Shown: in pieces, positions 15,173 through 21,449 of the stretch
Position numbering within the stretch: the first letter of the stretch is position 1
Layout: the number at the start of each line of letters is the position of its first letter
DNA from: Alphaproteobacteria bacterium
GTDB taxonomy: Bacteria > Pseudomonadota > Alphaproteobacteria > Rickettsiales > UBA8987
Length of the DNA: 26,237 nucleotides
Assembly: GCA_023269645.1 (NCBI GenBank)
Contig: JAHFPR010000005.1
Span: forward strand, 883 to 27,119
Reading direction: 5' to 3'
Program-made: the position numbers and the translations under genes
The notes under the pieces: generated by a model
What the model saw: the letters and a program-made list of their open reading frames with translations, nothing else
Database searches by the model: none
Told to the model about the DNA's origin: nothing

Positions 15173-15282
15173 ACCGTCATCGCCTGAATTTTCGTAGAAA
15201 ATTCTAGGGCGATCCATCTGTCAGCGAGTGCGTGGAGGGATGGATGCCCCTAGAATCGCTTTGCGATTCAGGGCATGACGGT
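15173..15282. repeat. Two-lobed palindromic element A between the coiled-coil gene and recG
   Basis: The element is 110 bp with outer arms ACCGTCAT and ATGACGGT. Each half is GTCAT, a hairpin, then ATCCA: the left hairpin has CGCCTGAATTTT pairing with AAAATTCTAGGGCG, and the right lobe (read on the minus strand) has GCCCTGAATCGC pairing with GCGATTCTAGGGGC. It sits between two convergent genes and could block read-through in both directions. Related copies are at 20963-21098 and 24896-25002. Confidence 0.85.
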
Positions 15283-15307
15283 TAAAATGGTACGTACATA
15301 AAATACT

Positions 15308-17443
15308 CTAACCCCCCGCGAGATACTGCATCTGCGCGTCGTATTCAAACAGATAGAGCAGGGTGCGCAGTGCCTTGCCGCGCGGGGATTCCAGCCTGGG
15401 ATCATGCGCCAGCAAGAGTTTTACGTCGTCGCGCGCGGCGAGCAGTAACTCCCCGTGCTCCGGGAATCGGGCGATTTTGAAACCGGGCATCCCGCTCTGC
15501 TTCGTGCCGAGTAATTCGCCGCTGCCACGCAGCATCAGGTCTTCCTCCGCGATGCGGAACCCGTCCTCCGTTTCGCGCAGGATGGAAAGCCGCCGCACCC
15601 CCGTTTCCGTCACCTCCGCGCTGTAAAGCAGGATGCAGTGCGATTGCGCGCCACCGCGCCCCACCCGTCCGCGCAACTGGTGAAGTTGTGCCAGCCCGAA
15701 CCGCTCCGCCTGCTCGATGACCATGATGGTGGCTTCCGGCACGTCCACACCAACTTCAATGACGGTGGTGGCGACCAGCACGTCGAGTTCGCCGCGCGTG
15801 AAGGCGAGCATCGCGGCATCGCGTTTTTCCGGCGGAAGCTGGCCGTGCGCCAGCCCGACGCGGCTGTCGAACGCGCCCTTCAGCACCGCGAAACGCGCCT
15901 CGGCGGCTGCGGTAGGTTTCCCCTCCCCCTCAAGGGGGAAGGAATTATTTTCTTCAATCAGCGGGCACACCCAGTAAACGCGATTGCCTTTCGCCACGGC
16001 GCGCTTCAGGCCTTCGATCACCTCCATTTCGCGGGCGACGTGCATTATGCGGGTGTCTATAGGGGTGCGTCCGGCGGGCTTCTCTTTCAGTGTGGAAACC
16101 TCCATATCGCCGTAGAAGGTGAGGGTGAGTGTGCGGGGGATCGGGGTGGCAGTCATCAGTAGAATATCCGTGCCCGTGCCCTTGCGGGCAAGTGCGAGGC
16201 GTTGTTTTACACCAAAACGGTGTTGCTCGTCAATGACCGCCAGCGCGAGATCGTGAAACACCACGTCATCCTGAAACAGCGCGTGTGTGCCGACGGTCAG
16301 CAGCACATCGCCATCCGCGAGCCGTGCCAGTGCTTCCTGCCGCTGTTTACCCTTGTCGCGGCCTGAAAGGAACACCAGCGGCGCGTCCATCAGCAGCCCG
16401 GCTTCCTCCAGCATGGCGGAAAGCCGCGCGTAATGCTGCCGCGCGAGCAGTTCTGTGGGAGCCATGAGCGCGGCCTGCCTGCCGCATTCCGCTGCATTCA
16501 GCATGGCGAGCAGTGCCACCACCGTTTTCCCGCTGCCGACATCGCCCTGCAACAGCCGCAACATCCGCTTGCCGGAAGCCATATCCGCTAGGATTTCCCG
16601 CACCACCTCCTGCTGCCCGCCCGTGAGCGAAAATGGCAGCGATTGCACCAGACGCTCGCGGAAACGCCCATCACCTGCCACGATACGCCCCGCTTTCTGA
16701 TGCACCAGTCCGCGCGTGATCCCCAGCGCAAGCTGGTTGGCGAGCAGTTCATCATATGCCAGCCGTGCCCAGGTTGAGGAAACGGGCGCGGCATCCTCCG
16801 CTTTTTCCGGATGGTGGAGGTGTGCCAGCGCGGCCTTCCAGCCCTGCCAGTGATGCTTCTCTCGGAAATTTTGCTCCTGCCACTCCGGAAGCTCCGGCGC
16901 GCGGGCGAGCGCGGCCTCCATCACCTTGCCGAGGAATTTGTTGCTGATACCGAGCGTGAGCGGATAAACAGGCTCCACGCGCAACGCCCTCTCAAGCTGA
17001 TCGGGCAGGAGAATCGCATCCGGATGCGCCATCTGCAGCATGGAATCGAACCGCTCCACCCGCCCGCTCACCACACGCTTCTGTCCCAGCGGAAGCTCGC
17101 GCACGATGTAGTTTTCATTGAAATGGAAAAAGATGAGCGTGAGGTAGCCGGTTTCGTTGCGGCAGATCACCTTGAACGGCTGGCGGGTGTTTGGCTTGGG
17201 CGGGAGGTATTCCTCCACTTCCACCAGCGCGGTGATGACCTGGCCATCCGGTGCGGTGAGGAGATCCGGCATCGCACGGCGATCCACGCAGCCGGAAGGG
17301 AGGTGCAGCAGCACATCCTTCACCAGCGCGCCCTGTTCCCTATCGCCCGCTGCGAGCCGGGAGAGCAGTGCCTTCATCCGGCTGCCCACGCCGGGGAGGG
17401 TGGAGGCCTCCGTGAACAGCGTGTTGAGGATGACCGGGCGCAT
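15308..17443 (-). CDS. recG: ATP-dependent DNA helicase RecG
   Basis: RecG remodels stalled replication forks and branch-migrates Holliday junctions. The 711-residue protein has the N-terminal wedge/OB region (about 60-170), Walker A GDVGSGKT, the motif II box DEQH (DEQHRFGV), motif III TATPIPRTL, and the second RecA-like domain with ATTVIEVGVDVPEA and QLRGRVGRGGAQS, followed by the C-terminal TRG region with LRGSGELLGTKQSG. After the conserved CPLIEE an extra stretch with SFPLEGEGKP (about residues 500-509) has no counterpart in E. coli RecG and is encoded by a short hairpin at 15918-15944, apparently a repeat fragment inserted in frame. It begins 21 bases after the PAS/GGDEF-like gene and is probably co-transcribed with it. 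Confidence 0.97.
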   Translation of the reverse strand: MRPVILNTLFTEASTLPGVGSRMKALLSRLAAGDREQGALVKDVLLHLPSGCVDRRAMPDLLTAPDGQVITALVEVEEYLPPKPNTRQPFKVICRNETGYLTLIFFHFNENYIVRELPLGQKRVVSGRVERFDSMLQMAHPDAILLPDQLERALRVEPVYPLTLGISNKFLGKVMEAALARAPELPEWQEQNFREKHHWQGWKAALAHLHHPEKAEDAAPVSSTWARLAYDELLANQLALGITRGLVHQKAGRIVAGDGRFRERLVQSLPFSLTGGQQEVVREILADMASGKRMLRLLQGDVGSGKTVVALLAMLNAAECGRQAALMAPTELLARQHYARLSAMLEEAGLLMDAPLVFLSGRDKGKQRQEALARLADGDVLLTVGTHALFQDDVVFHDLALAVIDEQHRFGVKQRLALARKGTGTDILLMTATPIPRTLTLTFYGDMEVSTLKEKPAGRTPIDTRIMHVAREMEVIEGLKRAVAKGNRVYWVCPLIEENNSFPLEGEGKPTAAAEARFAVLKGAFDSRVGLAHGQLPPEKRDAAMLAFTRGELDVLVATTVIEVGVDVPEATIMVIEQAERFGLAQLHQLRGRVGRGGAQSHCILLYSAEVTETGVRRLSILRETEDGFRIAEEDLMLRGSGELLGTKQSGMPGFKIARFPEHGELLLAARDDVKLLLAHDPRLESPRGKALRTLLYLFEYDAQMQYLAGG
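15918..15944. repeat. Short palindromic insert within recG
   Basis: TCCCCC (15924-15929) pairs with GGGGGA (15934-15939) across a TCAA loop, flanked by C-rich and then AAGG sequence. The layout matches the half-units of the CCTCTCCC-type hairpins at 21227-21248 and 21366-21387. It is read in frame in recG as an FPLEGEG peptide, between conserved helicase segments. Confidence 0.65.
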
Positions 17444-17464
17444 GGCGCGATTCCAAACGGGTTC

Positions 17465-18358
17465 TCAGGCGGCGTAAACCTGATTGCCGCCGCCGCGATG
17501 TTCGTTCAGCACGGCTTCACAGCGGCGGATGGTTGCCTCCACTTCCTCATGCTCGTGCATGGGGCGCAGCGCGATGCTGAGCGTACACCCGATTTTATCA
17601 TTGCCGGGGATATAGAGCGGTTGGTTTGCCACCACCGAGCGCAGGCGCTGGAGCGGAATCGTCCCCGTTTTCGCGTCGGCTTCCAGCAGCAGTACACCGA
17701 ACTGGCCTTCGCCAGCATAGCCGATAACGTCCGCATCGCGGAAAGTCTGGCGGCAGCGCAATGCCACTTCCTTCAGCAGCCCTTCGGATACCGTCTGCCC
17801 GTAATCCAGGGTGATCTGCCTGAAATCGTCAATTTCCATGAGCGCGACCGCTGCCTGCATCGTGCCGGTCTGCACACCATTCTGGACGATTTTTGCCGCT
17901 TTCATGAAGGAAGTGCTGGAGGGAAGCTCCGTCACCTTATCCACTGCCTCGAATTCCTTGAACGAAGCCAGTTCCTTCAGCACACCTTCCGTGGCTCCGC
18001 CTTCGCCGCGCATCACCAGCAGGAAGCGCGCGTTGGCATCGAACGATACATCGCGCTGCACACGCATCTTGAGCCGGACAACCTTGCCGTTCTTGGCCAG
18101 CAGCCCGAAATTGCGGCAGCGGCTGAGCACATCGGAGAGATCGCGCCCATCCGCGCTGAAATCGAGGCTGTCCTCCAGTTGCTCATTGATCTGCACGGGA
18201 AGGATTTTGTGGAAGGATTGCCCGATCACTTCCTGCGCCGAGAAGCCCGCCACCGGCGCGAGCTGCGCCAGCGATTCATCCACCGATTCGATAGTGAGTG
18301 CCCGCTTTGCGTTATCCTGTGTCACCACCATCGTTATATCGCCTTTACGTCCGGCCAT
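17465..18358 (-). CDS. PAS domain protein with degenerate GGDEF domain
   Basis: The 297-residue soluble protein appears to have an N-terminal PAS-like sensor (about 15-115; GFSAQEVIGQSFHKILP is the typical opening) and a C-terminal GGDEF-like domain (about 140-290). The signature GGDEF is replaced by G-E-G-Q-F in IGYAGEGQFGVLLLEAD (about residue 216), so diguanylate cyclase activity is unlikely; it may act as a c-di-GMP or protein-binding sensor. MEIDDFRQITLDYGQTVSE corresponds to the metal/substrate helix of active cyclases. A strong Shine-Dalgarno (AGGAGG) precedes ATG 18358 on the minus strand, and a good promoter lies at 18394-18422. recG follows 21 bases downstream. Confidence 0.8.
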   Translation of the reverse strand: MAGRKGDITMVVTQDNAKRALTIESVDESLAQLAPVAGFSAQEVIGQSFHKILPVQINEQLEDSLDFSADGRDLSDVLSRCRNFGLLAKNGKVVRLKMRVQRDVSFDANARFLLVMRGEGGATEGVLKELASFKEFEAVDKVTELPSSTSFMKAAKIVQNGVQTGTMQAAVALMEIDDFRQITLDYGQTVSEGLLKEVALRCRQTFRDADVIGYAGEGQFGVLLLEADAKTGTIPLQRLRSVVANQPLYIPGNDKIGCTLSIALRPMHEHEEVEATIRRCEAVLNEHRGGGNQVYAA

Positions 18359-18393
18359 GCGCGCGCCTCCTGAAGGTTGTTCTGCTGATTCCA

Positions 18394-18422
18394 GTTATAA
18401 ATCAAAAACTAACGGAGAACAA
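18394..18422 (-). promoter_or_regulatory. Promoter of the PAS/GGDEF-like gene and recG
   Basis: Read on the minus strand, TTGTTC (18417-18422) and TATAAC (18394-18399) are separated by exactly 17 bp, a good sigma-70-type arrangement. Transcription would start near 18387, about 29 bases before the ATG and upstream of its AGGAGG site. Confidence 0.6.
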
Positions 18423-18434
18423 TGTGTAAATCCT

Positions 18435-18474
18435 GGTGAGGGTGTCTCTTTTTCTCCCCCCGCCTGCGGGAGAG
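18435..18474. repeat. Degenerate half of a GC-rich hairpin repeat
   Basis: GGTGAGGG (18435-18442) is followed by an imperfect hairpin with a CTCCCC-rich left arm and GCGGGAGAGG on the right (to about 18476). Both parts recur in the composite array at 21226-21388, so this looks like a truncated relative. The remainder of the 18359-18677 spacer holds the two divergent promoters and the structured leader described separately. Confidence 0.5.
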
Positions 18475-18511
18475 GAGGAGTGTATTCACTTCCAAATATC
18501 TAAAATAATCA

Positions 18512-18540
18512 TTGCATTTTATGTCCCGTTCTGTTAAAAT
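18512..18540 (+). promoter_or_regulatory. Promoter of the small membrane protein unit
   Basis: TTGCAT (18512-18517) and TAAAAT (18535-18540) with a 17-bp spacer form a strong sigma-70-like promoter in an AT-rich stretch. Predicted start is near 18547, giving a leader of about 130 nt. Confidence 0.65.
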
Positions 18541-18579
18541 GTAAGCTCTATTTTGATCTTCCATGCGAACGATCTATTA

Positions 18580-18663
18580 CACGCACTCCTGCGTGAAACT
18601 CACTGATCTTTCCGTGGACATCCCTCGAAAGTTCTCCAACCCGGCAAAAAATCCTGCCGGAGA
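18580..18663 (+). promoter_or_regulatory. Structured leader with two hairpins upstream of the membrane protein
   Basis: Two perfect 6-bp GC-rich hairpins stand out: CACGCA-CTCC-TGCGTG (18580-18595) and CCGGCA-AAAAATCC-TGCCGG (18641-18660). The 3' arm of the second runs into GGAGA (18659-18663), the only Shine-Dalgarno-like sequence here, which would be partly masked when the hairpin forms. A 54-codon frame (ATG 18563 to TGA 18727) also crosses the leader, without a ribosome binding site. Regulation by this leader is inference. Confidence 0.4.
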
Positions 18664-18677
18664 AAGTGTGTACGACA

Positions 18678-19001
18678 ATGTTTACAACAATGTGTACCTG
18701 GTTGGCAGCGTGTGTTCATCCGCTTGAATTCGGTTGTATGGTACTTGCAGCCTTACTTGCAGCTAAATGTATCAATCGCTACTGGTATAAAATACCCAAA
18801 GCGTCAGTTTGGATATTATTCGTTTGGGGTATGATTGCTGCGGGAATGTTGGTAGTGTTTTTCATCTCCCCATCCCTGAACCTGAGTCGCCTGGTTGACT
18901 TTATATTGTACGCCTACTTCGCCTACCTGGTTACCTTAGCCCTCAGTATCTTTCCAGTTCAGAGGGTCGAAGAACAGCGGAATCCGGATTCAACTACCTG
19001 A
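18678..19001 (+). CDS. Small hypothetical membrane protein
   Basis: The unrecognised 107-residue product has about three hydrophobic segments: HPLEFGCMVLAALLAAKCI, SVWILFVWGMIAAGMLVVFF, and ILYAYFAYLVTLALSIF, then a short polar tail. Composition is AT-richer than the neighbouring core genes. The start is uncertain: ATG 18678 and ATG 18690 and a GTG at 18666 are all in frame; the nearest Shine-Dalgarno-like GGAGA (18659-18663) is too close to the GTG and too far from the ATG for certainty. The gene has its own promoter (18512-18540) and a very strong terminator (19011-19077), so it forms an isolated transcription unit next to the BrnT/BrnA-like pair. No role can be assigned. Confidence 0.6.
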   Translation: MFTTMCTWLAACVHPLEFGCMVLAALLAAKCINRYWYKIPKASVWILFVWGMIAAGMLVVFFISPSLNLSRLVDFILYAYFAYLVTLALSIFPVQRVEEQRNPDSTT

Positions 19002-19010
19002 TCCGTCAGA

Positions 19011-19077
19011 AACCATCCCGGTCGAGAGTTTTAGAACCCCCAAAGGTTCTTCTCTCGGCCAGGATGGTTTTTTATTT
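19011..19077 (+). terminator. Strong rho-independent terminator
   Basis: An 18-bp stem, AACCATCCCGGTCGAGAG (19011-19028) with CTCTCGGCCAGGATGGTT (19052-19069), has one C-A mismatch and one G-U wobble. An inner hairpin AGAACC/GGTTCT fills the loop. A T-rich run continues from the stem to 19079. It ends the membrane-protein transcript and insulates the toxin-antitoxin promoter. Confidence 0.9.
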
Positions 19078-19144
19078 TTCCTTCAATTTTTCCCTTTTGC
19101 TTCTCTCAGCCTGCTCTGGCGTGTAATAATATTCAAAAATAAGG

Positions 19145-19174
19145 TTGACGTTTGTATGGACAAATGCCTACCTA
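19145..19174 (+). promoter_or_regulatory. brnTA promoter with operator-like inverted repeat
   Basis: TTGACG (19145-19150) and TACCTA (19169-19174) are spaced by 18 bp. Between them lies a perfect inverted repeat TTTGT-ATGG-ACAAA (19151-19164), well placed for autorepression by the antitoxin complex; BrnA autoregulation is known in Brucella. Predicted transcription start coincides with the ATG at 19182. Confidence 0.5.
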
Positions 19175-19181
19175 TTGTGCT

Positions 19182-19505
19182 ATGGTGAATATAGCGATTT
19201 CAGGCTTTGAGTGGGACAAGGGCAACCTGGAAAAATGCCGGAAACATGGAATTTCCCTGAAGGAGATAGAAAGATTTTTCCGGCAGGAAAGCATCTATAT
19301 TCCCCCGGATTACAAGCATTCCGAGAAGGAGCAGCGATTCTTGGCGATAGGGAAATCACGCAAGGGAAAACCGATGTTTGTGGTGTTTACCCTGCGGTCG
19401 GATGAGGGCGAAGGCCAACGCATCCATCCCATCAGTGCCCGGTTCATGCATGACAAGGAGGCAAGGAAATATGAAAAAGAAAATACCGGAAATAAAAACC
19501 GATAA
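19182..19505 (+). CDS. brnT: BrnT-family toxin
   Basis: BrnT toxins are RelE-fold ribonucleases that inhibit translation, held in check by BrnA. The 107-residue product matches the family: FEWDKGNLEKCRKHGISLKE near the start, a central strand region with RFLAIGKSRKGKPMFVVFTL, and the C-terminal ISARFMHDKEARKYE. ATG 19182 puts FEWD at residue 9, close to the family norm; a longer in-frame start at 19164 would overlap the predicted promoter. There is no Shine-Dalgarno, and the promoter geometry suggests a leaderless message. The 3' end overlaps the antitoxin gene by 35 bases, in the usual toxin-first order. Confidence 0.85.
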   Translation: MVNIAISGFEWDKGNLEKCRKHGISLKEIERFFRQESIYIPPDYKHSEKEQRFLAIGKSRKGKPMFVVFTLRSDEGEGQRIHPISARFMHDKEARKYEKENTGNKNR

Positions 19506-19731
19506 GGCTGCGGAAGCACTGCTGGAACAGGATTTAACCGGCTACCTGAACATGGAAAATTTTCAGCAGGTGAGTTTTGAATTCCTGCCGAAGACCGAAA
19601 AAGTCAACCTGCGTTTTCCTGAGAAATTATTGAAAGCGGTACGCGAAAAGTCAAAGCGCGAAGGTATTTCCTATCAGAAATACATCCGCCGCGCCATTGA
19701 GCGGTCACTGACGGATTCGCGCCCTAATTAA
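19471..19731 (+). CDS. brnA: BrnA-family antitoxin
   Basis: The 86-residue product is the expected partner of the preceding BrnT-like toxin. It has a polar N-terminal segment (KIPEIKTDKAAEALLEQDL), thought to bind the toxin in such families, and a C-terminal ribbon-helix-helix DNA-binding domain: VNLRFPEKLLKAVREKSKRE then ISYQKYIRRAIERSL. It is preceded by AAGGAGG (19455-19461) within the toxin frame, so the antitoxin can be translated efficiently. The inverted repeat in the promoter is a plausible operator. The end overlaps the stop of the convergent EAL-like gene by 8 bases. It could also be classed as a CopG-like antitoxin. Confidence 0.82.
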   Translation: MKKKIPEIKTDKAAEALLEQDLTGYLNMENFQQVSFEFLPKTEKVNLRFPEKLLKAVREKSKREGISYQKYIRRAIERSLTDSRPN

Positions 19732-20929
19732 TCACCATGCTGCTGGGATTGAGCACTCTATCAGGATACCTGCCCTGGTACAAGGAAATGCCCAGCGCGT
19801 GGCCGTAATCTATTGCGTGTTCGCTATCGCAGCGGCAGAGGATCATGCGGTTGGAGCCGCACCGCTTCACCGCCTCCGCGAGTTTTTTATTGGCGGCGTT
19901 GGCAAGATCGCCGACCATATCCGCGTTCCATTGCAGTTTGGCGAGATCGAAGCCGAGTGCCTCACGATCCACCTGCACGAAACTTTCGTTGGTGAGGCCG
20001 TCCAGGCACAGGCGGTAGCCCGCTTCATGCAGCAGATTCCGCGCGCGGAGGAAGGCATCCATATCCGTGAACACATCCGCAATATGGATTTCCACCACGA
20101 TGGCGGCCTTGCTCTCCTGCTTCGCGCGGTCGCGGAAGCGGCGGAACACGTCGCCCAGCACCGTTTGTACATTCAGGTTCAGGCTCACGGGCTGGCTGAG
20201 ATATTGCCGCGCGTGTTCCGTCAGAAGCTCCAGCACGTGCGCGTCCAGAACATCGGTGAGGTGGCGGAACAGCCACTTGTCGCTGGCAAGGTTGCAATCC
20301 GTGGAGAGCAGCTTGCGCAGGTGTACCATGTTCACGTACATCTCATGGAATACGGGCTTGATCTGCCGATTTTTCTGGATGGCGCACACAGGCTGGCGGC
20401 GCATGGCATAGCTGAAATCCACTCCGTCCAGCTCCTCGATGATATTCACCAGCCGCGAGGGGGTGAGTAACCCCTTTTCCTCCTCCGGCTTCGGCGTTTT
20501 TACCTGCGATTCCAGTTGCGTGGCGAGGGTCACCCGCTCCGAGCACACGCGGTGGAATGGTCGCCACTGGAAGGCGAGATCATAGAGCGTACAGAAATTT
20601 TCGTTCTCCTGGCCTTCGCCGTGATAGGCAAGTGGGTCATCCGCGAACAGGTAGCGGAGCTGGAAGATTGCCTGGCTCAGGAGATCCTTGTTCAGGCCGT
20701 GATACAGCACGACGATGTCGCCATCCCGCCCGGCGAAAATCTCGCCGCCTTCCTTGCGGAAAATATCGTTCATGATGTTCACCGCGATGCGCTGCTGGAA
20801 CTCGCTGCGGTACATCTCCTGCAGGCTGGAGGTGTGGAAATGCAGGGCATAATGGCTGCCAGCCGCCCCCTTCAGGAACTTCACCGTATCCAGCAGCCGC
20901 GCATCAACATTGGTAGAGATAATCTGCAT
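19724..20929 (-). CDS. Degenerate GGDEF/EAL-like domain protein
   Basis: The 401-residue soluble protein looks like a c-di-GMP turnover protein that has lost its catalytic motifs. An N-terminal region (about 1-120) with FAGRDGDIVVLY resembles a worn GGDEF domain. The C-terminal region (about 240-395) follows EAL order: VSLNLNVQTVLG, VVEIHIADVF where enzymes have E-I-T-E, LCLDGLTNESF where they have D-D-F-G, and LGFDLAKLQW where they have D-x-x-K-I-D. The catalytic acidic residues are mostly replaced, so phosphodiesterase activity is unlikely; a scaffold or ligand-binding role is possible. It is the second degenerate c-di-GMP-type protein in the window (see 17465-18358). ATG 20929 has a moderate GGGGCGGG site upstream. 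Confidence 0.7.
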   Translation of the reverse strand: MQIISTNVDARLLDTVKFLKGAAGSHYALHFHTSSLQEMYRSEFQQRIAVNIMNDIFRKEGGEIFAGRDGDIVVLYHGLNKDLLSQAIFQLRYLFADDPLAYHGEGQENENFCTLYDLAFQWRPFHRVCSERVTLATQLESQVKTPKPEEEKGLLTPSRLVNIIEELDGVDFSYAMRRQPVCAIQKNRQIKPVFHEMYVNMVHLRKLLSTDCNLASDKWLFRHLTDVLDAHVLELLTEHARQYLSQPVSLNLNVQTVLGDVFRRFRDRAKQESKAAIVVEIHIADVFTDMDAFLRARNLLHEAGYRLCLDGLTNESFVQVDREALGFDLAKLQWNADMVGDLANAANKKLAEAVKRCGSNRMILCRCDSEHAIDYGHALGISLYQGRYPDRVLNPSSMVIN

Positions 20930-20953
20930 GAACCCGCCCCGTTTTCCGGTAGT

Positions 20954-20983
20954 ATCCTAATTCCGTCATCGCCTGAATCGCAA
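20954..20983 (-). promoter_or_regulatory. Possible promoter of the EAL-like gene
   Basis: On the minus strand TTGCGA (20978-20983) and TAGGAT (20954-20959) are 18 bp apart. The -35 hexamer would lie within palindromic element B, so the element may have supplied part of the promoter. Confidence 0.3.
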
Positions 20984-21098
20984 AGCGATTATAGGGCGAT
21001 CCATAGTGCGCGCAAAACAAAGTGCGCGCAAAACAAGGAGATGCGGCAGGTATGGATTCCCCTGTAATTTCGCTAAAGCGAAATTCGGGGAATGACGG
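20963..21098. repeat. Two-lobed palindromic element B with internal duplication
   Basis: Outer arms CCGTCAT and ATGACGG enclose two GTCAT-hairpin-ATCCA lobes. Left stem: CGCCTGAATCGC with GCGATTATAGGGCG. Right stem (minus strand): TCCCCGAATTTCGC with GCGAAATTACAGGGGA. Between the lobes AGTGCGCGCAAAACAA is tandemly duplicated (21005-21020 and 21021-21036), which explains the greater length than related elements. The stretch 21099-21225 after it holds only a weak 6-bp hairpin near 21155-21180. Confidence 0.85.
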
Positions 21099-21225
21099 TT
21101 GTTCTATGAAATTTAGGACAGCACCCCATTTCATTCCGCCTACACTCCATGTGTGAGGGGAGTATAGTAGCATCCTCCCCGCCCTGTCACGCGGCAAATG
21201 ATATGCTTCAGGTCTGTTCTGTTTT

Positions 21226-21388
21226 CCCTCTCCCGCGTGCGGGAGAGGAGGATTTCATTACCCCGCACGTGTTGCGGGGTAATGAAATCCGGTGAGGGCA
21301 CTTGCGGCGGGAACCAAAGAAGCCCTCACCGCAAATCCGGCCAATAAATTGGCTCGGATTTCCTGCCTCTCCCGCACGCGGGAGAGGG
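21226..21388. repeat. Composite array of five hairpins
   Basis: In order: CCTCTCCCGC/GCGGGAGAGG (21227-21248), a 17-bp perfect stem starting GATTTCATTACC (21251-21289, 5-nt loop), GGTGAGGGC/GCCCTCACC (21291-21330), an AAATCCG-GCCAAT stem with one bulge (21333-21361), and a repeat of the first hairpin (21366-21387). The second hairpin has the same ACCCCGCA/TGCGGGGT core as the element at 25495-25575, so one repeat type seems to sit inside another. It lies in the 520-bp gap between the EAL-like and pilin-like genes. Confidence 0.88.
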
Positions 21389-21449
21389 GAAGCAGCGAGA
21401 ATTGAACAGCCCTGTGATATGCTGTGGAGGGAAGGGAAGTGCCGGAAAA

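Noticed and set aside
16811..18373. Plus-strand open frame of 520 codons opposite recG and the PAS/GGDEF-like gene
   Set aside because: It runs across two real genes and their junction in antisense, with the unusual composition of a shadow frame.
18563..18727. 54-codon frame in the leader of the small membrane protein
   Set aside because: No ribosome binding site and it crosses two hairpins; better explained as part of a structured leader.
20930..21449. Possible gene or tRNA in the 520-bp gap before the pilin-like gene
   Set aside because: The gap is filled by hairpin repeats; no cloverleaf with tRNA consensus positions and no supported frame was found.
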